A DNA stretch of 64,000 nt, taken from contig CAIIXF020000011.1 in the NCBI GenBank assembly GCA_903813345.2, positions 11,692,842-11,756,841 of the forward strand, written 5' to 3'. Shown here in pieces: positions 21,581 to 31,639 of the stretch. The notes below the pieces were generated by a model. The model saw only the letters and a list, made by a program, of their open reading frames with translations. It was not told where the DNA came from and did not search any database. How positions within the stretch are numbered: position 1 is the stretch's first letter; every line of letters begins with the position of its first letter. The stretch comes from Owenia fusiformis (Eukaryota; Annelida; Polychaeta; Sabellida; Oweniidae). Position numbers and translations under genes: made by a program.

Positions 21581-23389
21581 CTGACCGCAGCATCCAGTGA
21601 AAACGATTCACATTCCGATAATGTTGTTGATTCAAAGTTACACACAGCTGATTCTTATTTGCTTCTCAATGCTTCAGAAATTGAATACTGTCACGGCAAT
21701 TCAGCCTCTCAAGACAACTGGCTTGATCTTTATTTACAAGTGGCTTCATATAACCAGCCTAATTATATCGGTGCTAAATGCCCCGTGCCCTCTACTTTAA
21801 ACATCTCATTTTGGCGCCGGGAATTGGTTAATTATTCTGATATTCATTTACCGGATTTTTTAGAATTCGGTTGGCCGATTAGTTATTCCAGAGAGAGTTG
21901 GCCACATGGCTGTTACAAAAATCATATCAGCGCGGAACTCTATTTTGACCATGTTCAGAGATATATAGACAAAGAAATATCTTATCAAGCGCTCATAGGA
22001 CCTTTACAGACAGACCCTTTTAGCAGCGTAGGCCCTGGCATTGTTATTTCACCCTTGCAGACTGTTCCAAAGAAAGACTCTGACGACCGCAGGGTAGTTC
22101 TTGACCTTAGTTGGCCCCGGGGTGTTTCAGTTAATGATGGAATTATAAAAGGGGAGTTTTTGGGTGAACCTTTCCACTTAACATATCCCAGGGTTGATGA
22201 TTTAGTAACGTTGGTTTTGAAACATGGTCCTGGTTGTTTGTTATATAAGCAAGACTTGAAACGGGCGTATAGGCAGATTTGTGTTGACCCTCTAGATTTT
22301 CCATTATTAGCGTTTCAGTGGAATGGCTCGCTTTATATTGACAGAAGAGTTCCTTTTGGTCTTAGGACCGGCAGTTTAATGTGTCAAAGAATGACGGATG
22401 CCATCGTCTATTTACATCAAAAAGCGGGTTTCCAGGCTGTTAATTATATTGACGATATTGCTGGTGTTGACTCTGTCCAAGAGGCTAGTCGTGCATTTCA
22501 GTCCCTTTCAAAGTTGTTGTCTGATCTGGGTTTAGAGGATTCCAAAGAAAAGCGAGTTTTACCGTCAACGATTATGACATTCTTGGGGGTCGAGTTCGAC
22601 ACCGTGAAAATGCAATTATCAATTCCGCGTTCTAAGATTAATGATGTTTATCAGATGATCAGTAGCTGGCGGTCTAAAAAAGTTGCCTCCTTGAAAGAGT
22701 TACAGGTTCTCTTGGGAAAGTTGCATTTTATATCGCAATGCGTTCGACCCGCTAGGTTATTTGTTGGTCGTATGCTAGAGGCGTTGAGAGTGGCGTACGG
22801 CACAGGTACTGTGTTTCTCGATGAGGAGTTTCAAAAAGATCTTAGGTGGTTTTTCAATTTTCTGCCCGATTACAATGGTATTCATATGTTATCTGAAAAT
22901 TCATCAAGTGATTATGAATTATACGTAGACGCATGTCTGACCGGTTGTGGTGCAATCATGCAAGGGAGATTTTATCATGCGATCTTTCCATCGTTCATTC
23001 TAAAGGAAGATTTGACTATTGTGCATTTGGAAATGCTCAATGTTTATGTTGCTTTACGGAATTGGTCACATTTGTTCAAAAACAAGAGGGTGTTGGTACA
23101 TTGTGATAATGAAGCATGCGTCTACATTTTGCGATCAGGAAAATCTCGGGACTCATTTTTAATGAGGTGCGTCAGGGGAATTTGGCTCATGTGTGCTGAT
23201 CTCAATTTTCAGTTAGATTGTACTCATATAAGTTCTGCTGATAATTATCTGGCTGACACTTTGTCTAGGTGGCCAAGAAGAGATACATCGTTTGACTTAT
23301 TTTCGCAAAGGTGTGAGGACTTTGGCTTTTTAGAGTGTGTTGAAGATTATGTGTCTGATGAAATGTTTCTAGTTCCGACTTGGATTTAA
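21581..23389 (+). CDS. Ngaro ORF2, reverse transcriptase and RNase H
   Basis: The frame opens right after the gag UGA in the same frame and runs to a stop at 23387. Numbered from the leucine codon TTG at 21659, RT motifs are YKQDLKRAYRQ (Asp 199), VPFGLRTGSL (about 231-240) and NYIDDIAGVD (catalytic YIDD 263-266). RNase H follows with LYVDACLTGCG (Asp 424), VHLEMLNVY (Glu 458), VHCDNEACV (Asp 483) and NYLADTLSRW (Asp 533), so all four catalytic acids are present. The first in-frame ATG is at 22379, inside RT after the first catalytic Asp, so a normal AUG start cannot make a working enzyme. Readthrough of the gag UGA (context UGA-CUG) or reinitiation is needed. It makes cDNA from element RNA. 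The domain calls are certain; the expression route is inferred. Confidence 0.92.
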   Translation: MTAASSENDSHSDNVVDSKLHTADSYLLLNASEIEYCHGNSASQDNWLDLYLQVASYNQPNYIGAKCPVPSTLNISFWRRELVNYSDIHLPDFLEFGWPISYSRESWPHGCYKNHISAELYFDHVQRYIDKEISYQALIGPLQTDPFSSVGPGIVISPLQTVPKKDSDDRRVVLDLSWPRGVSVNDGIIKGEFLGEPFHLTYPRVDDLVTLVLKHGPGCLLYKQDLKRAYRQICVDPLDFPLLAFQWNGSLYIDRRVPFGLRTGSLMCQRMTDAIVYLHQKAGFQAVNYIDDIAGVDSVQEASRAFQSLSKLLSDLGLEDSKEKRVLPSTIMTFLGVEFDTVKMQLSIPRSKINDVYQMISSWRSKKVASLKELQVLLGKLHFISQCVRPARLFVGRMLEALRVAYGTGTVFLDEEFQKDLRWFFNFLPDYNGIHMLSENSSSDYELYVDACLTGCGAIMQGRFYHAIFPSFILKEDLTIVHLEMLNVYVALRNWSHLFKNKRVLVHCDNEACVYILRSGKSRDSFLMRCVRGIWLMCADLNFQLDCTHISSADNYLADTLSRWPRRDTSFDLFSQRCEDFGFLECVEDYVSDEMFLVPTWI

Positions 23390-24389
23390 TTTTGCTTATG
23401 TTTCAGGTCTGAAAGCTGACCTCAGACGTAAAGTTCGCCGTAGACAAATTTCGGCCTTTGCGGACGGAACCAGGGCAAATCATAAGTCTCAATTCAAATC
23501 TTATTTGATGTTCTGTGAAGTGACTAATTTGACTCCTCTGCCGGCAACAGTTGACTCATTATGTATGTACGCCGAGTTTTTGACGAGGACTTTACAATGC
23601 CCAGACTCAATAGCTAATTATCTAGCAGGGGTTCATACTTTACATAAACTTTTATGCTTGGATAGTTCAGCATTCCAAGCCTTTCGTTTGCAACTTACAA
23701 TTAAAGGGATTAGAAAGCAATCGTCGCATTTCCACTTACAAAAAGCACCAATTACAATCCCGATTTTACGGGCTATCATTCACACATTATCGAACAATCG
23801 CGACCCTTTGCACACGGTTCTCAAGTGTCTCTTTCTCATTGCCTTTTTCTCGTTCTTACGTAAGTCCAACCTTTTACCGCCTGGGAACCCCGTTCTCCAG
23901 CATGAGTTACAACATTTACGGCGCAAAGATGTCTTGCGCACTTCTAATGGCCTTTGTTTAGTTGTCAAAAGATCAAAGACTATACAATGTAATGATCGGC
24001 AGCTAATTATTCCAATTTCAGTAATGCAAGATTCTGAATTATGCCCCGTAAAATCCTTTGATGACATGATCTCTATTGTCCCTGCCGGGCCCACTCATCC
24101 TCTATTTGCATTACCTAGCAAAACGAGCTCTGTTCGCAGCTTAACGCAACCACGTGCTCTTGCAGCTCTCAGGCTCATTATACGGGGTCTAGGTCTTAAT
24201 CCGCAATCTTACACTTTGCATTCGTTTCGACGCGGAGGTTGTACCAGCGCCTTTATGGCTTCTGTTCCAGTTGAACTAATTAGACTACACGGCGACTGGC
24301 GTTCTCAGTCGTATTTAAAATACTTTTGCCCATCTGTTTCACACAGATTTCTAGTAACACAACGAATGTCAGTTTTGCTTGATAAGTGA
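23373..24389 (+). CDS. Ngaro ORF3, tyrosine recombinase
   Basis: The frame opens at 23373, overlaps the last 17 nt of pol in the +1 frame, and ends at 24389. The part before the first ATG (23508) already looks like the N-terminal DNA-binding region (KADLRRKVRRRQISAFADGT), so the real protein begins further upstream. Counting from TTG at 23505, the catalytic set is Arg 119 (FSFLRKSNLL), a Lys in VVKRSKT (155-158), His 239/Arg 242 (LHSFRRGGC), the LHGDWRS box (262-267) and the likely nucleophile Tyr 273 (SYLKYF). The enzyme inserts circular cDNA by site-specific strand exchange. The AUG-less start implies +1 frameshifting, reinitiation, or splicing into the acceptor-like TTTGCTTATGTTTCAG ending at 23406. 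Confidence 0.9.
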   Translation, partial: FRLGFNFAYVSGLKADLRRKVRRRQISAFADGTRANHKSQFKSYLMFCEVTNLTPLPATVDSLCMYAEFLTRTLQCPDSIANYLAGVHTLHKLLCLDSSAFQAFRLQLTIKGIRKQSSHFHLQKAPITIPILRAIIHTLSNNRDPLHTVLKCLFLIAFFSFLRKSNLLPPGNPVLQHELQHLRRKDVLRTSNGLCLVVKRSKTIQCNDRQLIIPISVMQDSELCPVKSFDDMISIVPAGPTHPLFALPSKTSSVRSLTQPRALAALRLIIRGLGLNPQSYTLHSFRRGGCTSAFMASVPVELIRLHGDWRSQSYLKYFCPSVSHRFLVTQRMSVLLDK

Positions 24390-24487
24390 TTTATAGTACA
24401 CTATTGTTCCATGGTTTGGCGATTCGTATAGTCTACACCTAGTGGCTAAACGTTTGACTCGCTACTTTCAATAATGCAACTTTTTTG

Positions 24488-24667
24488 GCGGTTGTTTTTT
24501 AATTACGTAACTACATATACACTTATTATATAATCTTTAGGTAGTTAGTCAATTAGTCATGGTATAATCATTTATTTCAATTAGTATTTAGAAATATATT
24601 ATGTAACATTATGTAATATCGCCAAACAAAACTCATTCTTGTTTGTTATTTGTTTATCAACGTAATT
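24488..24667 (+). repeat. Ngaro split direct repeat B1
   Basis: 180 bp, starting GCGGTTGTTTTTTAATTACG and ending ATCAACGTAATT. Identical by eye to B2 (25792-25971). Its 3' edge touches A2 with no spacer. Confidence 0.93.
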
Positions 24668-24857
24668 GTTTTGGAATTGATATTTTAATTCCGATTAATT
24701 AAGTTGGGAAACACCATGGGAATTCCTCCCTCTGATCACATGTCTAATGACGTAGAGTCCCCTCGTGTGTTAGCCATTCAGTTAGCCTTTGTTGTCGAGG
24801 CAGCATGTTATAATATTTATACAGATTTTGAACTATGTCAGTTTGTCAAAAAATTTC
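24668..24857 (+). repeat. Ngaro split direct repeat A2
   Basis: 190 bp, matching A1 without the 26-bp tandem copy. The B1/A2 join probably corresponds to the junction of the circular cDNA used for integration. Confidence 0.93.
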
Positions 24858-25791
24858 CCAACCCTCCCACCCTGTTCTTATATTACTTATCCTTGCCTAT
24901 TTTTGCTAGTTATAATCTTTGTTCGTTTTTCGAATGGTGTACTGGGGGGGGGGGGTAAATGCAACTATAAAGTGTTACGATATTTATTGACCCTTGATTT
25001 TACGCACACTTATAACCTTATTAGCCTTCCGTTGCTAAGTGGTACTTCAAGTCATGACATCTTGTTTGTTTTCTTCATTTGTCACGATGATTACTCTAAA
25101 TCATCATAGTTTACGTACAGTATGATTAAGATTCGAATTGAATTTATTTTCTGTTTCGATTGTTACTGTATGTTGTATGTATTCTTGTCAGCTAATAAGC
25201 ATAGAGCCATTAACGCTCTTAAGCATTCATGTTGTCGTGCATGTTGTAAAACATTTTATTTGTAATTTTGTACTTGTAATTTATGTGTTCATATTTTTTA
25301 ATAGCGTGTAAACCAATGCGCATGTAGCACATTTTTATGAATGTCTTTTAGCCTTGCCGAATGCCAATGTAGGAAGCATTTTACTACACGGTATTCTACT
25401 GGTTGAGTCACTGTTCTTGATTGTCTTTATTGTTACAGTTTAGTCATACAAATGAATCCGCATCGGTATTTGTATTGTAACTCTATGTAATTCATATGCT
25501 TGCAGTTACACACTGTTCATTTATAGTTTTTGATTGCATTTATATCTGTTATTATGTATGTATAAGGTGTCACGTAACGTGACGTTTTTGTAAATGTATT
25601 TGTACCTGTTTCACAGTTTTTACTTGATTCACAGTTTTTTACGTACACTTGCACTTTTACATCACAGTTCATGTCTGCCTTAGCGCTTTTGAACATTGTA
25701 TGTACAGTTTTTATTGTACTCTCATTTATTTGAGCTATGCTCATTCTGTTCTTGACTGCCTCTGGAGCACTGTTCATAGTGGAACAAGTGC
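24858..25791 (+). other. Ngaro A2-B2 spacer (3' non-coding region)
   Basis: 934 bp with no supported ORF. It includes a 12-G tract (24944-24955) and T/GTA-rich sequence. In this element class the 3' region is retained for copying the split repeats. Confidence 0.75.
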
Positions 25792-25971
25792 GCGGTTGTT
25801 TTTTAATTACGTAACTACATATACACTTATTATATAATCTTTAGGTAGTTAGTCAATTAGTCATGGTATAATCATTTATTTCAATTAGTATTTAGAAATA
25901 TATTATGTAACATTATGTAATATCGCCAAACAAAACTCATTCTTGTTTGTTATTTGTTTATCAACGTAATT
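25792..25971 (+). repeat. Ngaro split direct repeat B2, 3' end of the element
   Basis: 180 bp, identical to B1. It ends AACGTAATT, after which host sequence ATTCTAAAAATC begins. Confidence 0.93.
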
Positions 25972-25993
25972 ATTCTAAAAATCATCTACACCG

Positions 25994-26015
25994 AGAACGC
26001 TATATATAGCGTTCT
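25994..26015. repeat. perfect 22-bp palindrome
   Basis: AGAACGCTATA followed by its exact complement, centred on an ATATAT core, 22 bp beyond the retroelement's 3' end. Function unknown. Confidence 0.8.
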
Positions 26016-26771
26016 AAACAAAAAATATGTATTTTTCAACTAACATATCTAACCAATTATATGAAGACAATCCAAATCATTGGAATTTTTTTAACTTAGT
26101 CAATTTTGCAATGTTATTTATAAACAAACAACAGTCATTCTGATACTCGTCACGTTTTCAACAAGAAATACCATAATATTTATAGAAAGGAGCTTAATAT
26201 GCCATGATTTCTTACGATGTACAACAAGAAGATAAGGTGATCTTCCACAGCTGAGAAGCTGAGCTGCATACAAGCCGCGTGTCACTCTTGAGTAAAACAC
26301 AACTAAACGTTGATTTTGCTCTTACACGTTTCTGCGTAGTGTGAGTTGTCAAAAATTCTTCTATTGTAACATCAGGCAAGTTTTGATTAATTGCTTGATT
26401 CACCCAGGCAAGAAGTAATTACACTGGTTAAGTGTATTCAAATATTGCATGCTAATCTAGCGCGGAATTCAATTATAGAGATACCCGATTGAATAGATCA
26501 TCGTATTGCTTTATTACGCGATGAAAATATTTTGTTTTGAACGACAAACTGCCGATTTATGACCGATTTTTTTTATCTAAAATGCCTATTTTTATTTAGT
26601 TGTTATTTTATCACCATGTTAAACATGGCAGATTTTCACTCTCTCGAAGGAAAATGATTTTGCACATCAACGTTATTTCTTTTGTGAATATTACTTAAAA
26701 GCTACACGAATATGAATGTACGAATGGTAGATTTCTGATCTGATAATCTTAGTAAGAAGAGCGAAATTGGT
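26016..26771. other. non-coding stretch, nothing recognised
   Basis: AT-rich host sequence; no exon or repeat end supported. Confidence 0.4.
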
Positions 26772-27612
26772 CTTAAAGTCCCCGTCTAAAGTTTGAAAAT
26801 ATTTTTTTATCATTCATTTACTATTTGTCAGGACTTAAAAAGTGATTTTAGAGATTTTTGAACAAAAAAAAAATTTTGAAAAAAAGTTGTGAGCATTTCT
26901 TTTCTCAAATATTCAAATTTCCCGCCATTTTTCAAAAAAAGTTGAAATTTCTTAATCATCAAATATTTCTTAATGCATTTCAAAAAAGATTATCTTTTTA
27001 ACACCAATGCAAAGATTGAACAAATGACACACTATTTCAATAATAAAATGCCATATTTAATGGGCCACTTCAATGTTTTAGCATATCAAAAATATTTTGA
27101 AACATTAGTGATGTCACTAAGGTAACAAAAACATTTTGAAAAAAATTGAAATTTTTTTTTCGATGTCAATCTTTTCTAAATATGCTAGACTTTCATAAAA
27201 AACCAATGTTGATTGTCTAACCAGGTTAAAAGGAAGAATAAATTATGTTTTAGATATCATTGTACCATTGGTTTCTATGAGAACTATAATTTTGAAATGT
27301 ATTTTTCTCAGAACCATTTCCATGCACTGATAAGTTCATTTCTCGCTTGTTTATCAACCAATTTTCTTAATTTTTCGGCAAAAAACATGGAAGGATGAAT
27401 GCTATGCATTGGTATGAATTGTGGCTAATTAGAAGATATGAGTGACCTCTAAAAGTTGGTTTTAAATAAATTCACAAATTTTTGAACAAAAAGTCTATCA
27501 AAAACCACTTTTTGAAATTTAAAAAAAAAGTTTCACATATCACACTTTGATAACATTGGGTAACACTACAATATAAGCCAAAGTGGTTTAAACTTTACAT
27601 GGGGCCTTTAAG
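26772..27612. mobile_element. TTAA-flanked TIR element
   Basis: Left CTTAAAGTCCCCGTCTAAAG and right CTTTACATGGGGCCTTTAAG are imperfect inverted repeats. TTAA occurs at 26773-26776 and 27608-27611, giving ends AGTCCCC...GGGGCCT inside TTAA duplications. TTAA targets are used by piggyBac and Kolobok elements. The interior is extremely A/T-rich with no transposase, so it would be non-autonomous. Confidence 0.5.
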
Positions 27613-29012
27613 AAAGTTGTGGTGTGAAACTAGGATCATGTTTAACACCTTGTGATCATAAAACTTATTATTAATTGTACTTGATGAAGCAGTTAAAACG
27701 GTATAATTTATGAGATATAATTTCTCCGTTACTTTACCTTACACTCTCTACACATAACCTTGAAAGGTAATCAAAATGATTTTTATGTATACGATTATTG
27801 AGTAAAACACGTCTCGGCGGTTTTCCCTTTTTACGTCCATAATAAATTCCACACATCAAATACTGTAAACAGTATGCGCTTAATGAAAATGTTAAATTCT
27901 GGAATAGCAAATTACACACTTTAATAAGGAAAAATAGCAACTAAACGCTCGTATTTTTGTAATCTGTATGCATACAAATAAGAAACTCTATTGTTCAAAG
28001 TTAAGTACATAATAAATAATGAGCAAGAAATCAATAAATATTTCAAAGAAAACGACAAGTATACACACGGGTAAAATTAGCTGATTTTAGGTACATGACA
28101 TATTGACCCCGAAGTAAATTACTTGAGATACAGATGAAATAGAGTTGCTCTTTTATGTAGATGAGATCCACACAGCAGCAATATCATCACTGACTGCATG
28201 ACTTTTAATTTCGAAGAACAGCGGGATATATTTTACAAAGTTAAAGGGTATTCAAGTGGGATCTGGACGACTTTATCAAACCTCAATTTTTTACCACGGA
28301 TTAACGTCATCAGAGATGGATGATCCTACGACTCTGAGCTACTTGTTATATTACGGATTACACAGATTTTGATATGTCGTAACAGGAGAAACTCATACAT
28401 CAAAATCATCGACTTGAAATATTAGAGCAGCTGAAATATTGAAAATACACTGTACTTATGGATAAATGAACCTGTGAACTATAACATACGTGTATCTAAC
28501 AGATGCAACGAGGGCTTCGAATATATTTGATGATCAAATATAAAAACAGGTGGTTTTCTTTCTTTATCCCATGACAAGGATTCCTTATTTAATAGATTTC
28601 TCTCTAATCCACATGGAAACACAATTAAAACGTTAAATTCCCCATTGGTCTTTGTTGCGTGAATTTTGACCACTTTTCTGGCAAAGTATTATTTCTTATC
28701 AAATTACGAACGTATAAAACCTTATTACATAATTAGATTAAACCAGAGGATATTACAATAGAATACTTGTGAATTTGGTCAAAAGATCAATACCAAATCT
28801 AATCTATATGTGCATCTATAATAAAACAGATCGCCATACCACCTCATCTGGTTTTCGTATAATGACCACGCTTATACTTCCAAATAAGACAAACTGGGAT
28901 CATTAATAGAATATAACATGGCGTTGAAAACTCTGAGAAACATTGGAGTCATATCAACCCAAAGACTATTATTTATAATGATGGATTTGTAACTCATGGT
29001 TAGGAAATAGAT
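27613..29012. other. non-coding stretch, nothing recognised
   Basis: 1.4 kb of AT-rich sequence without supported genes or repeat boundaries. TATTTATAATG (about 28970) lies roughly 40 bp upstream of the next candidate exon and is TATA-like. Confidence 0.4.
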
Positions 29013-29068
29013 ATGGCAAGTGACTTAGCTAGAAAAGCTATACTCAACAACTTTATGGCAGTTAAGAG
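29013..29068 (+). CDS. candidate first coding exon MASDLARKAILNNFMAVK
   Basis: ATG in good context (ATATGG) opens 18 codons reading MASDLARKAILNNFMAVK, then AG|GTAAGTGT, a perfect 5' splice site at 29069. The exon ends in phase 2. The short amphipathic peptide is coding-like. An unspliced reading hits a stop within the donor. I cannot name the gene; no partner exon was found in the window. Confidence 0.45.
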
Positions 29069-29107
29069 GTAAGTGTAGAAAATTGTTCTCAAAATACAAC
29101 AAATTTA

Positions 29108-29773
29108 CTCACCGCTCCAAAAGTTTGGCAACCCAAACTCCGCCAACTGATATAATTTCAAATTATTCAAAAGTTGTTTCCTCATAATTTGCAATAATTG
29201 ATGACTTTGACACACTTTGAAAATCGTCATTCCCGGATGATCCAATAGGAAATGGAGAGTTCACGGCAATTTAGATTAAATGATATCTACAATTCAAAAA
29301 TGCATTATTGTGAGGTTACGTCACGATTATTTGATTGAGTTATAATGAATGTTACATTGAATTCTCTTTGCCTTCTAACTTAAACATTTATATCGTCACC
29401 TTTAAAATAATGTGTGCAGGCTTTGTCTGAGGTGAGGTTTCATTAAAAAATGTTTTGAATCTTCGAGAACTGAGAAATTGTAAAATATTACTTTTGTGCA
29501 CTAATACAATATATATATCATTTGTCACAAACTAGCAAGTTTTACGTTTTTTTTGGATGCGGTTATTTCATTTGCATCAAAATTGTTATCAAAATTCCTA
29601 CAATATAATGAAGATTAGTTTTTAAAAAAAATGTCAAGTTCAAAGGCCATGACGTTTACATCAACAGTACCAATAATGGTTCAACTCCTTCAGATTTTGC
29701 ATACAATACCACAGACGGGTGTTCACACCTCAGTCAAAGAAAATATATATTGCCAAATTTATGGAGGGGAGTG
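29108..29773. mobile_element. Tc1-like element, decayed copy of the 7237 family
   Basis: TA (29106-29107) precedes CTCACCGCTCCAAAAGTTTG and the right end is CAAATTTATGGAGGGGAGTG followed by TA (29774-29775). The words AAGTTTGGCAACCC and GAAAATCGTCATTCCC match 7237-8111. The left tip is mutated and the arms are less similar. Confidence 0.7.
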
Positions 29774-29775
29774 TA

Positions 29776-30239
29776 AACGAAAATTCTCCAGTACAATCTC
29801 ATCAATAACTATTTTTTGACTTGTCTTCATCCAATGTTATGTCTGCATATACTCTGGTATTATTAGCATAAGATGTACATACAAGTACTATTGTATAGTT
29901 ACATGTAAGCATCGATTTTATATTTAGTACCAATCACACAGAAATTGGTTCAGTAATTAGCATTTATAACACAAAATGCTGAGTGTATGTGATAAACGAT
30001 TGATATAGTTATTCCAAAAAACCTACATGGCAGAGTAAAGTTTACTACACTACGATTTTGCTTACAGAATGAAAAAATATCCCATGATCATCTTAACCCC
30101 CCCCCCCCCTCCTATCACACCAAACTATAGCTTTTTCTCAAGCGTACTTTCCAGTCATACAAAAATGTCTTGAAACGGGCTAAATCTGACTGTGGTCGGG
30201 AAATATGTCTAGAATAATTAGCTATTTCGTTCATAAACA
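29776..30239. other. non-coding stretch with a C tract
   Basis: Contains a run of about 13 C at 30096-30108; otherwise AT-rich with nothing supported. Confidence 0.4.
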
Positions 30240-31460
30240 GTCTTGATATCCCATTGCACAACGTCGTTGACGCGTCCCTATTAGGGTCGAAGTATGCAAT
30301 TAATTACGTTCCTAGTCTAGTATGGCTGGCCATCTGGACCAATATATCGTCATACTTTTAACGCCGTAAAATCTACTTTTAACGCCGTAAAAACGATTTT
30401 ATACGCCGTAAAGAATTACTTTTAACGCCGTTAGAAACAATTTTGTACGCCGTCAAAATTGATTTTTTACGGCGTCAAAAATAATTGTGTTGGGCGCTAA
30501 AATTTATTTTGAACGGCGTCAAAATTTACTTTTGACGCCGTAAAAACGATTGTATATGCCGTAAAGAATAATTTTAACGCCGCTAAAAACGACTTTCTAC
30601 GCCATCAAAACTGATTTTTTACGCCGTTAAAAATTATTTTGTACGGCGTCAAAATTGATTTTTTTACGCCGTTAAAAATTATTTTGAACTAGTTCCTGTA
30701 CACCCAGCTGGATGACATCAAGTACGTTGTTTACCGTTGCCCCATTTTCAGTAATTTCACTATCAGCCATTTTTCATTTTACCCCTTCGAACGTACATTG
30801 TTAATCATTTGCGAAAAACGAACAATGACAACTTGATGTATATCAAATTCCCGGGACAGTTGTAGTCTTCCATACAACCAAATGCGTCTGGCAAATAAAA
30901 ATGCCAATATAAATGATAAATGTGACATACATTAACAGAAAAATAGAGTTTTGGATTTATATCAATCAGTCCGGGTAAGTCGAACCATGGGTTTCCAACT
31001 TGAAGCCCATGGTCGAACATACACGTTCGTTTGTTCAATGAATACACAGATTGTAACGCTGGTTTTAATTGGCTGCCAGCTAATTTACGTAATTTACGTG
31101 TCACATTACAAATCTTGACGCGTTCAAAATGCTTTTTTACGCGTGGTTAAAAGTAAGGACGTATAAAATCGTTTTTTGACGGCGTTAAAAGTAATTCTGA
31201 CGGCGTATGAAATCGTTTTTTGACGGCGTTAAAAGTAATTTTTAACGGCGTATAAAAACGTTTTTGACGGCGTTAAAAGTATTTATTACGGCGTTAAAAT
31301 TTTACGGCGTTAATAGTAGATTATTACGGCGTTAAATCTATGACGATACATGGTCCAGACGGCCAGCCATAGTCTAGTAGGTCATATCGTTTGAAGTACG
31401 TTGTCACATTAGACCCCAATAGGGACGCGTTAACGACGTTGTGCAATCGGATATCAAGAC
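30240..31460. mobile_element. fold-back element with arms of ACGCCGT tandem arrays
   Basis: The outer arms read TCTTGATATCCCATTGCACA at the left and TGCAATCGGATATCAAGA at the right, and stay complementary through ACGCGTCCCTATT, ATGGCTGGCC and CGTCATA. Inside each arm is a degenerate array of about 25-bp units built on TTTTAACGCCGTAAAA: left about 30350-30690, right in mainly inverted orientation about 31120-31345. The core 30691-31119 is unique and has a minus-strand open frame of 99 codons of unknown value. No transposase is present. Confidence 0.8.
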
Positions 31461-31571
31461 ATTCTTGTAGGACTGGAAAGAACGGTTGTGAACTTGTTTG
31501 TATATATGATCATGGGCAATGATCATGGGCATTCAACTTTGATGCCCATGATATGATAGGGGGGTTACTTT

Positions 31572-31639
31572 AGCAACCAGGACGTTAATAGGCTATAACG
31601 CAACGCAACCAGGACGTTATGCAATAACGTCCTGGTTGC
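31572..31639. repeat. inverted and direct AGCAACCAGGACGTTA repeats
   Basis: GCAACCAGGACGTTAT at 31605-31620 pairs perfectly with 31624-31639 across a 3-nt loop. A direct copy AGCAACCAGGACGTTAA lies at 31572-31588. This looks like a collapsed TIR or hairpin element. Confidence 0.7.

Larger units (their letters stand above)
20005..25971 (+). mobile_element. Ngaro-type tyrosine-recombinase retrotransposon, structurally complete
   Basis: The 5967-bp element has the Ngaro layout of split direct repeats: A1 (20005-20220), three ORFs, B1 (24488-24667), A2 (24668-24857), spacer, B2 (25792-25971). B1 and A2 abut exactly. B1 and B2 are both 180 bp and identical by eye. It encodes a gag-like protein with zinc-finger cysteines, an RT with YIDD plus RNase H, and a tyrosine recombinase with the R..HxxR..Y set, and it has neither an integrase nor LTRs. 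No target-site duplication is seen, as expected for recombinase-mediated insertion. The RT and RNase H catalytic residues are present and I see no internal nonsense mutation other than the UGA between gag and pol, so it may be competent or recently so. Confidence 0.93.

Noticed and set aside
23780-24094. Minus-strand 104-codon frame opposite the recombinase
   Set aside because: A shadow of the plus-strand tyrosine recombinase, whose catalytic residues are unmistakable.
20005-25971. Classification as a DIRS1-type element or an LTR retrotransposon
   Set aside because: Terminal repeats are split direct repeats, not inverted repeats or LTRs, and there is a tyrosine recombinase rather than a DDE integrase.
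30805-31104. 99-codon minus-strand frame in the ACGCCGT fold-back core
   Set aside because: It includes an imperfect inverted repeat (ACCATGGGTTT/GAAGCCCATGGT) and shows no family match; kept only as a note in the fold-back entry.
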